Source: Kitasatospora aureofaciens (GTDB lineage Bacteria > Actinomycetota > Actinomycetes > Streptomycetales > Streptomycetaceae). From it: a stretch of 64,000 nucleotides of DNA. Of the stretch, positions 31,595-39,750 are shown piece after piece (the first letter of the stretch is position 1; every line of letters starts with the position of its first letter). Made by a program: the position numbers and the translations under genes. Location: positions 1 through 64,000 of the forward strand of contig NZ_JPRF03000037.1 in assembly GCF_001188955.3 (NCBI RefSeq). The letters run 5' to 3'. Under the pieces are notes generated by a model. That model did not search any database. It was not told the origin of the DNA and worked only from the letters and a program-made list of their open reading frames with translations.

Positions 31595-32290
31595 ATGACC
31601 GCTGCCTTCATCGACATCCCCGGCGTGCGCAACTTCCGTGACGCGGGCGGGATCGGCGCCCTGCGCCGGGGCGTGCTGTACCGCTCCGGTTCCCTCCACA
31701 CCCTCACCGAGGAGGGCGCCCGGAAGCTCAAGGACCTCGGTCTGCGGACGGTGGTCGACCTGCGCAGCCCGTTCGAGCTGGAGACCTGGCCGGACCAGCG
31801 GTACGGCCTCGACCACGAGTCCCTCAACCTGCCGACCCTGCCCGCGAACCGCGGCGACCTCGACCGCCCCTGGCCCGAGGACCAGGCCGGCCTCTACACC
31901 TTCATGCCGGAGACCGCCGGCCCCTCGCTCAGCGCGGTCATCCGCCGGCTGGCCGACCCGGAGGCCGTCCCGGTGGTCGTGCACTGCGCGGTCGGCAAGG
32001 ACCGCACCGGCCTCACCATCGCCGTCCTGCAGTCCCTGCTGGGCGCCTCGGACGCCGACATCACCGCCGACTTCCTGCTCTCCAACCTCGGCCTCGGCCT
32101 CGACGAGGGCCCGATCCCCTACATCGACGAGACCGGCAGCGAGCGCCTCTCCCGCCCGGTCGCCGCCGAACACATCGCCGCCTCCCTCGACTGGATCCGC
32201 ACCCAGCACGGCACCGTCCCCGGCTACCTCTACTCCCACGGCCTCACCGACGCCGACCTGGACGCCCTCCGGGCCAACCTGTCGGCCTGA
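31595..32290 (+). CDS. Tyrosine-protein phosphatase (Y_phosphatase3 family)
   Basis: The protein has 231 residues. It opens FIDIPGVRNFRDAGGIG, has LYRSGSLHTLTEEGARKLKD and the phosphatase loop HCAVGKDRTGL (Cys-x5-Arg), the pattern of PtpA/IphP-like dual-specificity phosphatases. It starts at an ATG after GGTGGAGGCC. No kinase is adjacent. Confidence 0.92.
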   Translation: MTAAFIDIPGVRNFRDAGGIGALRRGVLYRSGSLHTLTEEGARKLKDLGLRTVVDLRSPFELETWPDQRYGLDHESLNLPTLPANRGDLDRPWPEDQAGLYTFMPETAGPSLSAVIRRLADPEAVPVVVHCAVGKDRTGLTIAVLQSLLGASDADITADFLLSNLGLGLDEGPIPYIDETGSERLSRPVAAEHIAASLDWIRTQHGTVPGYLYSHGLTDADLDALRANLSA

Positions 32291-32313
32291 GGCGCCGCCT
32301 CCGGGGCTACGGG

Positions 32314-32787
32314 CTACCCCTGCCGCTCGAAGCGCCACCACTGGGTGGGCGAGTCGACGTCCTCCCACTGCTGGACGACCCCGTCCGGGGCCTCCGGGGC
32401 GGTCAGCGGCTTGCCGCTGATGAAGCTGGTGACGGTGTACGTCTCCGGGGCGTCGACGTGGGCCTCCAACAGCCATTCCTGGGCGCCGAAGGCGTTGGCG
32501 GACCACTGCTGGATCGGGACGCCGTCCTCCGGGGAGGCACCGGTGACGTCGAGGCGCTTGCCGCTGCCGGCGTTCTCGACGTGGAACAGCGCGCCACCGG
32601 GGTGGACGGCGACGAGCTGCCAGAGCTGGGCGTCGGAGCCGTCGTCCGTGCCCAGGCGGATGCGCGCGCCGCTGCGCCGGGAGGCCTCGGCGACCTCCAG
32701 CAACAGTCCGCTGCCGACGTTGCGGATCCGGTACCGGCCGTCGGTCACCGCCCGGTCGGCCGGGCTGCCCCCCACGCTGTCAGTCAT
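32314..32787 (-). CDS. RICIN-type beta-trefoil lectin-like protein, no signal peptide
   Basis: This 157-residue protein is made of three trefoil repeats with QxW-type ends (DAQLWQLV, GAQEWLLE, PTQWWRFE) and GKRLDVTG/GLLLEVAE segments. It lacks any export signal, unlike the secreted RICIN domains at 42.7 and 47.6 kb. Cytoplasmic trefoil proteins of this type are common in actinomycetes; ligand unknown. Confidence 0.82.
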   Translation of the reverse strand: MTDSVGGSPADRAVTDGRYRIRNVGSGLLLEVAEASRRSGARIRLGTDDGSDAQLWQLVAVHPGGALFHVENAGSGKRLDVTGASPEDGVPIQQWSANAFGAQEWLLEAHVDAPETYTVTSFISGKPLTAPEAPDGVVQQWEDVDSPTQWWRFERQG

Positions 32788-32811
32788 GCCCGCAGTCTCC
32801 CATCCGGGACT

Positions 32812-32927
32812 GACAACGGGCCGCCGTCAGGCACCGACAACGGGCCGCCGTCAGGCAACCGACAACGGGCCCGCCGCCAGGCGCTGCCGGCCGGGTCCGC
32901 CATCAGGCGCTGCCGGCCGGGTCCGCC
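32812..32927. repeat. Degenerate tandem repeats (24-25 bp and 30 bp units)
   Basis: GACAACGGGCCGCCGTCAGG recurs at 32812 and 32836 and, altered, at 32861. It runs into two copies of AGGCGCTGCCGGCCGGGTCC (32879 and 32905). The block fills the gap between the lectin-like gene and the next gene. Confidence 0.85.
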
Positions 32928-33014
32928 GGGGCGCGGCGGACGGCTTCGTATCCGAAGACCGCGACCACGGGGGGCGTTTCCGGTGGACGGACCGTGCCGC
33001 CTATGCTGCGGCGA

Positions 33015-33372
33015 ATGTCCACCGAGCAGAGCCCAGAGCAGACGTCCGCCGCCGTCCCGTCACGCCGTCAGCAGCCCACCCTCCTGGAGGCGGTGGCCGA
33101 ACTGGAGGCGGTGGTCGCGGCCGGCGACGACGAGCGCTTCGGGCCGGCCCTCGGCCTGGTCGGCGGGCTGTTCGGCCCGGCCGGGCCGGCAGTGGCGCCG
33201 CAGCTCGGGCACGGCCGCCGCGGCGGCGCTGACCGGCCTGTACGTGGCGGCCTTCGGCGGCTCGCACCCGCTGGCGAAGCGGATCGGCGCCTGGCCCTCG
33301 GTGTTCGCCGTCACCGGGGTGGTCGCGGCGGCCTCCGCGGCCGCGACCGTGCTGTCCGCCCGCAAGCGCTGA
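33015..33372 (+). pseudogene. Small membrane-type protein gene interrupted by a +1 frameshift
   Basis: The ATG at 33015 opens MSTEQSPEQTSAAVPSRRQQ, then TLLEAVAELEAVVAAGDDER up to about residue 60. The sense then passes to another frame, SSGTAAAAALTGLYVAAFGG, then IGAWPSVFAVTGVVAAASAA and SARKR, ending at 33372. The total is 358 bases, one more than a whole number of codons, so one extra base near 33195-33205 would explain it. Two hydrophobic segments lie in the second part. A true frameshift or sequence error; family not recognised. Confidence 0.5.
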
Positions 33373-33383
33373 TCAGCGGGCGT

Positions 33384-34217
33384 TCACCGGACCGCCGCGC
33401 CGAACCGCGCCTCGAAGGCGGCCCGGTTCGCCGAGACCGGTGAGCGGTCCCAGACCGCGAACACCACCTGCTCGAACGCGCCCCCGTACCGGGCCAGCGC
33501 GCCCTCGAAGGCCTCGGCGACCTGGGCCGGGTCGTTGCGGAACACCCCGCAGCCCCAGGCGCCGAGCACCAGGGCGCGGACCTCGTGCCGGGCCGCCGCC
33601 GCGAGCACCCGGACGGCCCGCTCGGCGAGCACCCGCCGGACGTCCGTACCGGCGGAACGCCGTTCCAACTGACCGGCGTTGGGCGCGGGCGAGGTCAGGA
33701 AAGTGACCGGGTACGGCCGCGCCTGGAGCTCCCCCCGGCTGCCGCGGATCACCGGCACGGCGGGCGAGACGATCACCCGGTGGCTGTACCGCAGGTCCGT
33801 CGACGCCCGGTGCGCCTCGTAGTAGTCCGGGGCCTCCACCAGGCAGCTGTACAGCAGCGCGCTGCGGCACAGGTCCTCCTCCTGGGCGCGGGCGCCGCGC
33901 AGGTAGCCGCCGCCGGGGTTGCGCGCGGAGGCGAAGTTCAGCACCCCGACCGGTCCGACCCCGGCCGTGACCAGCCGCCGGGCTGCCTCCATGCTGCCCT
34001 CGGCCGTCACCTCGATCCGCCCGCCCGCGGGCCCCGGCCCGCGTTCCCCCGCCGCCAGCAGCGCGTCCAGGTCCGCCGGCGCGTACGACACCGTGCCGGC
34101 CCTGGCCGCCGCCAACTGCTCCCCCACCTGCACGAGTTCGCCCCCGGCCGTCCGGTAGCTCCCCCGCTCGGCGATCTCCTCGTTCACCCGTGCCACTTCG
34201 TGCAGTCTGCTGCTCAT
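33384..34217 (-). CDS. Bacterial-type poly(ADP-ribose) glycohydrolase, TIGR02452-like macrodomain
   Basis: This 277-residue protein has NFASARNPGGGYLRGARAQE followed by EDLCRSALLY. The GGG plus QEE pair is the PARG catalytic signature, spaced as in bacterial PARGs. GAWGCGVFRNDP is the second macrodomain loop. The family removes ADP-ribose from proteins or DNA. No ADP-ribosyltransferase is adjacent. Confidence 0.9.
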   Translation of the reverse strand: MSSRLHEVARVNEEIAERGSYRTAGGELVQVGEQLAAARAGTVSYAPADLDALLAAGERGPGPAGGRIEVTAEGSMEAARRLVTAGVGPVGVLNFASARNPGGGYLRGARAQEEDLCRSALLYSCLVEAPDYYEAHRASTDLRYSHRVIVSPAVPVIRGSRGELQARPYPVTFLTSPAPNAGQLERRSAGTDVRRVLAERAVRVLAAAARHEVRALVLGAWGCGVFRNDPAQVAEAFEGALARYGGAFEQVVFAVWDRSPVSANRAAFEARFGAAVR

Positions 34218-34327
34218 GTCCGTGACGCTACGGGACTACCGCCATCGCGCGCCACAGGTTATTCTCACCCCAAGAACAACACCTCGGGGGGCGAGCAGCA
34301 GCGAGGTGTTCGGGGGAACGGGGGAAC

Positions 34328-34366
34328 ACGAAGGGCCCGCTCCGGGGGACGGAGCGGGCCCTTCGT
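34328..34366. terminator. Terminator of the DEAD-box helicase gene
   Basis: ACGAAGGGCCCGCTCC (34328-34343) pairs perfectly with GGAGCGGGCCCTTCGT (34351-34366) around GGGGGAC, 15 bases past the helicase stop. Confidence 0.92.
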
Positions 34367-34380
34367 GTGTGCTTCAGGCG

Positions 34381-36642
34381 TCAGTTCTTCCAGCGCGGCT
34401 TGCGGTCGTCGCGGTTGAAGCCGCCGCCGTTGAAGCCGCCGCGGTCACGGTCGAAACCGCCGCGGTCACGGTTGAAGCCACCGCGGTCGGACTGCGGACG
34501 GCCGCCGGAGCGGTGGTCGTCACGGCGCGAGAACGGACGGCTGCTGCTGCCGCCGCGCTCGTCACGGTCCCGGCCGAAGGACGGGCGGTCGCCGAAGGAG
34601 CGGGCCGGACGGTCGCCGAAGGAGCGGCCGCCGCGGTCGTCGCGGTCGCGGTTGAAGCCACCGCGGTCGCCGCGGTCGTCACGGTTGAAACCGCCCGAGC
34701 GACGGTCGTCACGGTCACGGCCGGCACCGAAGCCACCACGGTCGCGGTTGAAGCCACCGCGCTCGCCGCGGTCCTCACGGTTGAAACCGCCCGAGCGACG
34801 GTCGTCACGGTCACGGCCGGCACCGAAGCCACCACGGTCGCGGTTGAAGCCACCGCGCTCGCCGCGGTCCTCACGGTTGAAACCGCCCGAGCGGCGGTCG
34901 TCACGGTCACGGCCGGCACCGAAGCCACCGGAACGGCGGTCGTCACGGTCGCGGCCGCCGAAGCCACCGGAACGGCGGTCGTCGCGGTCGCGGTCGCGGT
35001 CGCGGCTGAAGGCCGGACGCTCGGTGCGCGCCTCGCGGTACGACGGGGTGCGCTCCTCGGCCTGCGGCGCGGCGGCGGCCGGAGCCTCCGCAGCGGCCGG
35101 GGCGTCGGCCGGGGCGGTCTCCTCGCCGGCCTCGGCGGACGCGGCCGGGGCCTCGTCCTCGATGCCCAGCTCGACCCGCTCGCGCGCCGCACGGGCGGCC
35201 AGGCGGTCGGCCTCCTCGCGCAGCTCGGTGGCGCGGCGCTGCGCGCGCTCCAGCTGGCGGGTCATGTCGGCGAGCTCGCGCTCGGCGGCACCGGCGATGT
35301 TCGCGGCGCTCTCGGCCTGCACCTCGGTGAGCGAGCGGGCGCCGGTGATCTTGGCGACCTCGGCGTCGAAGGCGTGGTCCAGGATGTGGCGGCTGGCGTC
35401 GACGCCCGCGTCCTCCATCAGGCGGAAGACGCCGCGGCGCTGGTGCGGCAGCACCAGGGTGACGACGGCACCGGAGCGGCCGGCGCGCGCGGTGCGGCCG
35501 GAGCGGTGCAGGTAGTCCTTGTGGTCACCGGCCGGGTCCACGTTGAGGACCAGGTCGATGCCGTCGACGTGGATGCCGCGGGCGGCGACGTCGGTGGCGA
35601 CGACGACGTTGACGTAGCCGTCCTTGAAGTCGCCGAGGACGCGGGTGCGGGCGCCCTGGGTCATGCCGCCGTGCAGCGCGTCGGCCTTCACACCGGCCTC
35701 GATCAGCTGCTCGGCGACGCGGTCGGCGCCCATCTGGGTGCGGACGAAGATGATCGTGCGGCCCTTGCGGGCGGCGATCGCGTTGGTGATCGGCGCCTTG
35801 TCCTTGGGCTTCACCACGAGGATGTGGTGGGTCATGGTCGTGACGGCGCCGGCCGACGGGTCGACCTCGTGGGTGACCGGGTTCTTCAGGTAGCGCTTCA
35901 CCAGGGTGTCGATCTCGTTCTCCAGGGTGGCGGAGAACAGCAGGCGCTGGCCGCCGGCCGGCACCTGGTCGAGGATCTCGGTGACCTCGGGCAGGAAGCC
36001 CATGTCGGCCATCTGGTCGGCCTCGTCGAGGACGACGGTCTTGACGTCGTCCAGCTTGGCCGAGCCGCGGTTCAGCAGGTCGCGCAGACGGCCGGGGGTG
36101 GCGACCAGGATGTCGACGCCGCGCTCCAGCGCGTAGATCTGGTTCGACATCGAGGTGCCGCCGCAGACGACCTTGAGGCGCAGGCCGAGCACCGAGCCGA
36201 ACGGCTCCAGGGCGTCGGCGACCTGCATGGCCAGCTCGCGGGTCGGGACCAGGATCAGACCGCGGGGGTGCTTGGCGCGGGTGCGCTCGCCGTCGGCGAG
36301 GCGGGTCAGCAGCGGCAGGCCGAAGCTCAGGGTCTTGCCGGAGCCGGTGCGGCCACGGCCCAGCACGTCCTTGCCGGCCAGGGCGTCCGGGATGGTCGCG
36401 GCCTGGATCGGGAACGGGGTGGTGACGCCACGCTTGGCGAGGGCACGGACGACGTCGTCGTGCAGGCCCAGGTCACCGAAGGTGATGGTGGGCTCGGTCG
36501 CCTCGGCCGTCTCCTCGAGGGTCTCGGCGGTGATCTCCTCGGCCGACTCGGCGGCCTCGGTGATCAGATCGGTGGAGTCGGTGACATCGGCGGCGGCCTC
36601 GTTCGCGGGCATGGCGAAGCGGGCGTCGTCAACGAGAGACAT
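34381..36642 (-). CDS. DEAD-box ATP-dependent RNA helicase with RGG/RD-repeat tail
   Basis: This 753-residue helicase has Walker A GRGRTGSGKT, motif Ia PTRELA, motif II DEAD (VVLDEADQMADM), motif III SAT, and motif VI HRSGRTARAGRSG. An acidic N-terminal leader and a coiled-coil spacer flank the core. The last 190 residues are RDRDDRRSGGF/RGGFNRD repeats typical of RNA-binding low-complexity tails. The start ATG at 36642 follows GGAAGG. Similar proteins act in ribosome assembly or cold-shock RNA remodelling. The three 96-bp DNA repeats in the tail are listed separately. Confidence 0.95.
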   Translation of the reverse strand: MSLVDDARFAMPANEAAADVTDSTDLITEAAESAEEITAETLEETAEATEPTITFGDLGLHDDVVRALAKRGVTTPFPIQAATIPDALAGKDVLGRGRTGSGKTLSFGLPLLTRLADGERTRAKHPRGLILVPTRELAMQVADALEPFGSVLGLRLKVVCGGTSMSNQIYALERGVDILVATPGRLRDLLNRGSAKLDDVKTVVLDEADQMADMGFLPEVTEILDQVPAGGQRLLFSATLENEIDTLVKRYLKNPVTHEVDPSAGAVTTMTHHILVVKPKDKAPITNAIAARKGRTIIFVRTQMGADRVAEQLIEAGVKADALHGGMTQGARTRVLGDFKDGYVNVVVATDVAARGIHVDGIDLVLNVDPAGDHKDYLHRSGRTARAGRSGAVVTLVLPHQRRGVFRLMEDAGVDASRHILDHAFDAEVAKITGARSLTEVQAESAANIAGAAERELADMTRQLERAQRRATELREEADRLAARAARERVELGIEDEAPAASAEAGEETAPADAPAAAEAPAAAAPQAEERTPSYREARTERPAFSRDRDRDRDDRRSGGFGGRDRDDRRSGGFGAGRDRDDRRSGGFNREDRGERGGFNRDRGGFGAGRDRDDRRSGGFNREDRGERGGFNRDRGGFGAGRDRDDRRSGGFNRDDRGDRGGFNRDRDDRGGRSFGDRPARSFGDRPSFGRDRDERGGSSSRPFSRRDDHRSGGRPQSDRGGFNRDRGGFDRDRGGFNGGGFNRDDRKPRWKN
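34664..34945 (-). repeat. Three 96-bp tandem repeats in the helicase tail
   Basis: Units beginning ACGGTTGAAACCGCCCGAGC on the plus strand start at 34681, 34777 and 34873, exactly 96 bases apart, with few differences. Each encodes 32 residues including GFGAGRDRDDRRSGGFNRED. Copy number is likely variable. Confidence 0.9.
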
Positions 36643-36837
36643 GCAAAACCTTCCGGAAGTGGCACGCGCCAAAGTCCGGGGTTCTGTTTCACAACCGCCT
36701 CTATGCGGTCAGCCACGGATCGCCGGAACGCGCCAAGGGCGCCAGTTGGGAATAGGGCGCCAGTCAAATGGATCAAACGAACGATCTACCACCATAGACG
36801 ACCCTCGGGAACAGAGGCAAATGCCCAGGCCAGTCCG

Positions 36838-37521
36838 CTAGTGCGCACCCGCATGAGGGCTCGGGGCCGAGGAACCGGAGCTGCCGGAGGAGGGGTCCGG
36901 GACAGGCGGGACGGTGGCGGCGGGCGTGGTGCGCTCGGGCTCGGGGGTGCCGGACGGGTGGCCGCTCGGAGTGGCCGACGGAGTGCCGGAACCGCCGCCG
37001 GAGCGGCCCTCGCCGGTGCCGCCGGTGCCGCCGGTGCCCGTCGAACCGCCGCCCGAGCTGCCACCGGGGTGCGGCACGGGGCTGGAATTCGCGCCGCCCG
37101 CCGAGGCGTTGCCGCCCGGCGCGCTCTCGGGAGCGGGCGCCCCCGGCACCGGGACCACGCCGGCCACCGGGCCGTTCACGCCGGGCGTGAGCTCGCCCGG
37201 CGCGGCGGTCGCGGCCCCGGCCGGCGCATTCTCGGCCTGCAGGCCCCCCTGGTGCTCCGCGCGCCCCGACGCACCCCCCGGGTGCCCGGCGCCCGGCGAG
37301 GCCGAGGGACCGCCCGACGCCCCGGGCCGACCCGCCGGACCGGCCTGCCCGACCGGAGCCACCCCGCCGTGCTTCTCCTCCGCCGCCGGACCGACCGACA
37401 TGCACCCCGTCAGCCCCAGCCCGGCCACCGCCAGCACCGCCGCCGCCCGCACCGCGCGCGACCGCAGCGCGACCGCCTCCCGCACCGCCGCTTCCGATCC
37501 CACCGCCCGCACCGAAGCCAC
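36838..37521 (-). CDS. Gly/Pro/Ser-rich lipoprotein
   Basis: The GTG at 37521 has AGGAGA ten bases upstream (GTG 37530 is an alternative). The N-terminus has a hydrophobic stretch and lipobox AVLAVAGLGLTGC, so the Cys should be lipidated. The remaining 170 residues are low-complexity Gly, Pro, Ser and Thr, e.g. GSTGTGGTGGTGEGRSGGG, suggesting a flexible wall-spanning linker without a globular domain. Confidence 0.7.
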   Translation of the reverse strand: MASVRAVGSEAAVREAVALRSRAVRAAAVLAVAGLGLTGCMSVGPAAEEKHGGVAPVGQAGPAGRPGASGGPSASPGAGHPGGASGRAEHQGGLQAENAPAGAATAAPGELTPGVNGPVAGVVPVPGAPAPESAPGGNASAGGANSSPVPHPGGSSGGGSTGTGGTGGTGEGRSGGGSGTPSATPSGHPSGTPEPERTTPAATVPPVPDPSSGSSGSSAPSPHAGAH

Positions 37522-37688
37522 CGCGCTCACTCTCCTGCCGCCCCACCCGGGCCGCCCACTGGCGCGCGGCCGCTTTCGGTGCCCAACGCGCGCCGGGCCC
37601 GCGGGACACGGTTCGGTACGGCAGTTCTCCGCCGCCACGGCACGCCGAAACCCCCGGACCCCGGCTCCGGAACCCCGGCCCCAAAACC

Positions 37689-38063
37689 TCAGCCCCAGAT
37701 GGCCGAGGCCAGCTCCGCCCCCGCGTACACCGCGGTCAGCCCGGCCGCCAGGCTCCCGGCCACGTTCGCCAGCGCGTACCGCCCGGCACCGGACTCGGCC
37801 AGCCGCAGCGTCTCGTACGAGAAGGTCGAGTACGTGGTCAGCGCCCCGCAGAAGCCCGTGCCGACCAGCAGTTGGACGTGCGAGGAGGCCGCGCCGGCCG
37901 TCACCGCCCCGGCCAGCAGACCGAGCACCAGGCAGCCGAACACGTTCACCGTGAAGGTGCCCCACGGGAACACCGAGTCGTGCCGGGACTGCACCGCCCG
38001 GTCGGTCAGGTACCGCAGCGGCGCGCCGGCCACCGCACCCGCCACCACCAGCAGCCAGTTCAC
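37689..38063 (-). CDS. crcB: Fluoride channel subunit FluC/CrcB
   Basis: This 124-residue four-helix membrane protein has the GxxxRY motif (VAGAPLRYLTDR), WGTFTVNVFGCLVLG and TGFCGALTTYSTFSYE (Gly-Thr-Phe-Thr/Ser-Tyr-Ser-type pore segment). The GTG start overlaps the DUF190 stop. It is the third gene of a FluC-DUF190-FluC operon; two FluC copies probably form a heterodimeric fluoride exporter. Confidence 0.93.
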   Translation of the reverse strand: MNWLLVVAGAVAGAPLRYLTDRAVQSRHDSVFPWGTFTVNVFGCLVLGLLAGAVTAGAASSHVQLLVGTGFCGALTTYSTFSYETLRLAESGAGRYALANVAGSLAAGLTAVYAGAELASAIWG

Positions 38064-38416
38064 CCCCCGCCCCCGCCCGCACCCCGGCCCCGGTAGTGCA
38101 CGACCTCGCAGCGGTCCAGCAGCACCAGGCCCTCCGCGACCAGTTCCTCCAGCTGCGGCAGGAACGCCCGCACCCGGTCCTCCTCGTCCACGATCACCAC
38201 CGCCACCGGCAGGTCCTCGCTCAGCGACAGCAGCCGCGCGGTGTGCACCAGCGAGGAGGCGCCGAACCCCTCGATCCCGCGGAACACGCTCGCTCCGGCC
38301 AGTCCGGCCGCCCGCGCGCGGTGCACGATCTCGCTGTACAGCGGGCGGTGGTGCCAGGTGTCGCTCTCACCCACCAGCACGGTCAGCCGCAGCGCCGGCC
38401 CGCCCAGCCGGCTCAC
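38060..38416 (-). CDS. DUF190 (PII-like) protein between two FluC genes
   Basis: This 118-residue protein begins ALRLTVLVGESDTWHHRPLY, has GLAGASVFRGIEGFG and PVAVVIVDEEDRV, the ferredoxin-like DUF190 pattern. DUF190 proteins are often encoded with crcB genes and are thought to be PII-like regulators. Both ends overlap the neighbours by four bases (GTGA), so the three genes are translated as a unit. Confidence 0.9.
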   Translation of the reverse strand: MSRLGGPALRLTVLVGESDTWHHRPLYSEIVHRARAAGLAGASVFRGIEGFGASSLVHTARLLSLSEDLPVAVVIVDEEDRVRAFLPQLEELVAEGLVLLDRCEVVHYRGRGAGGGGG

Positions 38417-38895
38417 CGGGCACCGCCGCGGTGGATCACGCGCCGCGTCAGCGCCGCCGCCGCCCACACCGCGCCGAGCGCGCCCACCAGGGTCAGCCCC
38501 AGGTACGCCAGCCCGGGCCCGGGCCGCCCGGCCTCCAACAGCCGGCGGATGTCCACCGAGTACGTCGAGAAGGTGGTGAACCCGCCCAGCACCCCGGTGC
38601 CGAAGAACGGCCGCAGCAGCGGGTGCGCCGGACGCCCCTCGGTGACCGCCACCAGGAACACCCCGATCACCGCGCAGCCGAACACGTTGATCAACAGCGT
38701 CGTCCACGGGAAGGCCGACGGCCCGGTCTGCCAGCCCAGCCCGGCCGCGTACCGCGCCACCGCGCCGATCGCCCCGCCCACCGCGACCACCGCCACCGCC
38801 GGCCCTTGCCCGCGCAGCACCGACGGCCATCCGCCCACCGGCGCCGGCGTGCTCTCCACCGTGTCCTCCGAGGTCGTCACGAACCCATCAAACAC
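38413..38895 (-). CDS. crcB: Fluoride channel subunit FluC/CrcB, longer paralogue
   Basis: This 160-residue protein has an extra N-terminus of about 30 residues before the first helix. Motifs match the family: GAIGAVARYAAG, WTTLLINVFGCAVIGV and TGVLGGFTTFSTYSVD. The start may be the ATG at 38895 or the GTG at 38877. It is first in the operon; I see no fluoride riboswitch in the short 5' gap. Confidence 0.9.
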   Translation of the reverse strand: MFDGFVTTSEDTVESTPAPVGGWPSVLRGQGPAVAVVAVGGAIGAVARYAAGLGWQTGPSAFPWTTLLINVFGCAVIGVFLVAVTEGRPAHPLLRPFFGTGVLGGFTTFSTYSVDIRRLLEAGRPGPGLAYLGLTLVGALGAVWAAAALTRRVIHRGGAR

Positions 38896-38950
38896 CGCTG
38901 TTCGCTGCCTGGCACACCGTCACCCGAGACCCGACAATGATCCGGTGGAA

Positions 38951-39292
38951 ATGACCCGGGAAGAGTTCGAAACGCTGGTCGGCGACGCCCTGGACCGGAT
39001 TCCCCCGCACCTCGCGGCCATGATGGACAACGTCGCGGTCTTCGTCGAGGACGAACCCGACCCGAGCGACCCGGAGCTCCTCGGCCTCTACGAGGGCACC
39101 CCGCTCACCGAGCGCGGCGAGTGGTACGCGGGCGTCCTGCCCGACCGGATCCTGATCTACCGCGGCCCCACCCTGCGGCACTGCGAGACCCGCGAGCAGG
39201 TCGTCGAGGAGGTCCGCACCACCGTCATCCACGAGGTCGCCCACCACTTCGGCTTCGACGACCACGAGCTCGACGAACTCGGCTGGTCCTGA
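38951..39292 (+). CDS. Minimal zinc metallopeptidase-like protein (Zincin_1/DUF1025)
   Basis: This 113-residue protein ends with HEVAHHFGFDDHELDELGW, the HExxHxxGxxD metal motif of the small MMP-like zincins found across actinomycetes. EEFETLVGDALDRIPPHLA and IYRGPTLRHC are also family features. ATG 38951 is used; the GTG 38945 is equally possible, and no clear ribosome site helps. Activity has seldom been shown for this family. Confidence 0.9.
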   Translation: MTREEFETLVGDALDRIPPHLAAMMDNVAVFVEDEPDPSDPELLGLYEGTPLTERGEWYAGVLPDRILIYRGPTLRHCETREQVVEEVRTTVIHEVAHHFGFDDHELDELGWS

Positions 39293-39393
39293 CCCCCGCC
39301 CCACCCGGCCCAAACCCGTTTTGGCGATCCGCCCCGCATCCCATATGCTTCTCGACGTCCCCGGAACGCTGGAAACAGCCGGACGGGCCGCAA

Positions 39394-39466
39394 GCCCTCA
39401 TCGTCTAGTGGCCCAGGACGCCGCCCTTTCAAGGCGGTAGCACGGGTTCGAATCCCGTTGGGGGCA
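39394..39466 (+). tRNA. tRNA-Glu (anticodon TTC)
   Basis: Acceptor GCCCTCA/TGGGGGC, D arm TCGTCTAGTGGCCCAGGA, anticodon loop CTTTCAA (TTC), T arm GGTTCGAATCC and discriminator A. First of three tRNAs in a row. Confidence 0.97.
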
Positions 39467-39502
39467 CGCAGTACCGTAGTAAAGTGCAGTGCCGCAAGAC
39501 CT

Positions 39503-39518
39503 TAGTGGTTCGCCACTA
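39503..39518 (+). other. TTCG-capped hairpin between tRNA genes
   Basis: TAGTGG-TTCG-CCACTA forms a 6-bp stem with a stable tetraloop between tRNA-Glu and tRNA-Asp. It may be a processing signal or a weak terminator. Confidence 0.5.
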
Positions 39519-39521
39519 CCA

Positions 39522-39595
39522 GGTCCCGTGGAGCAGTTGGTTAGCTCGCCACCCTGTCAAGGTGGAGGTCGCGGGTTCAAGTCCCGTCGGGATCG
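39522..39595 (+). tRNA. tRNA-Asp (anticodon GTC), copy 1
   Basis: Acceptor GGTCCCG/CGGGATC, anticodon loop CTGTCAA (GTC), T arm GGTTCAAGTCC and discriminator G. Its sequence is identical over 74 bases to the copy at 59155-59228. Confidence 0.97.
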
Positions 39596-39623
39596 CTCCG
39601 TCTCGCAAGAGACGGCGCAGTAC

Positions 39624-39697
39624 GGCCAGGTAGCTCAGTTGGTACGAGCGTCCGCCTGAAAAGCGGAAGGTCGCCGGTTCGACCCCGGCCCTGGCCA
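39624..39697 (+). tRNA. tRNA-Phe (anticodon GAA)
   Basis: Acceptor GGCCAGG/CCTGGCC, D arm TAGCTCAGTTGGTACGAGC, anticodon loop CTGAAAA (GAA), T arm GGTTCGACCCC region and discriminator A. Confidence 0.97.
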
Positions 39698-39716
39698 CAT
39701 CGCCTGAAAAGGCATG

Positions 39717-39750
39717 ATGCCCTCGAAGCAGCTCGCTTCGGGGGCATTTT
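39717..39750 (+). terminator. Rho-independent terminator of the tRNA cluster
   Basis: ATGCCCTCGAAGC (39717-39729) pairs with GCTTCGGGGGCAT (39735-39747) around AGCTC, followed by TTTT. Confidence 0.92.

Noticed and set aside
34664..34945. Repeat array in the helicase gene as a CRISPR
   Set aside because: The units are 96 bp, contiguous without unique spacers, in frame and coding for RGG-type protein repeats; no cas genes are present.
34216..38940. Forward-strand open frame of about 1570 codons across the helicase, lipoprotein and FluC genes
   Set aside because: It is antisense to several well-supported genes; its Ala/Val repeats merely mirror the helicase tail repeats.
39522..39595. The two identical tRNA-Asp genes as attachment sites bounding a 20-kb integrated element
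   Set aside because: Both copies are complete tRNAs with separate terminators, no integrase or phage gene lies between them, and the interval holds ordinary chromosomal genes including hrpA of the bldC locus.
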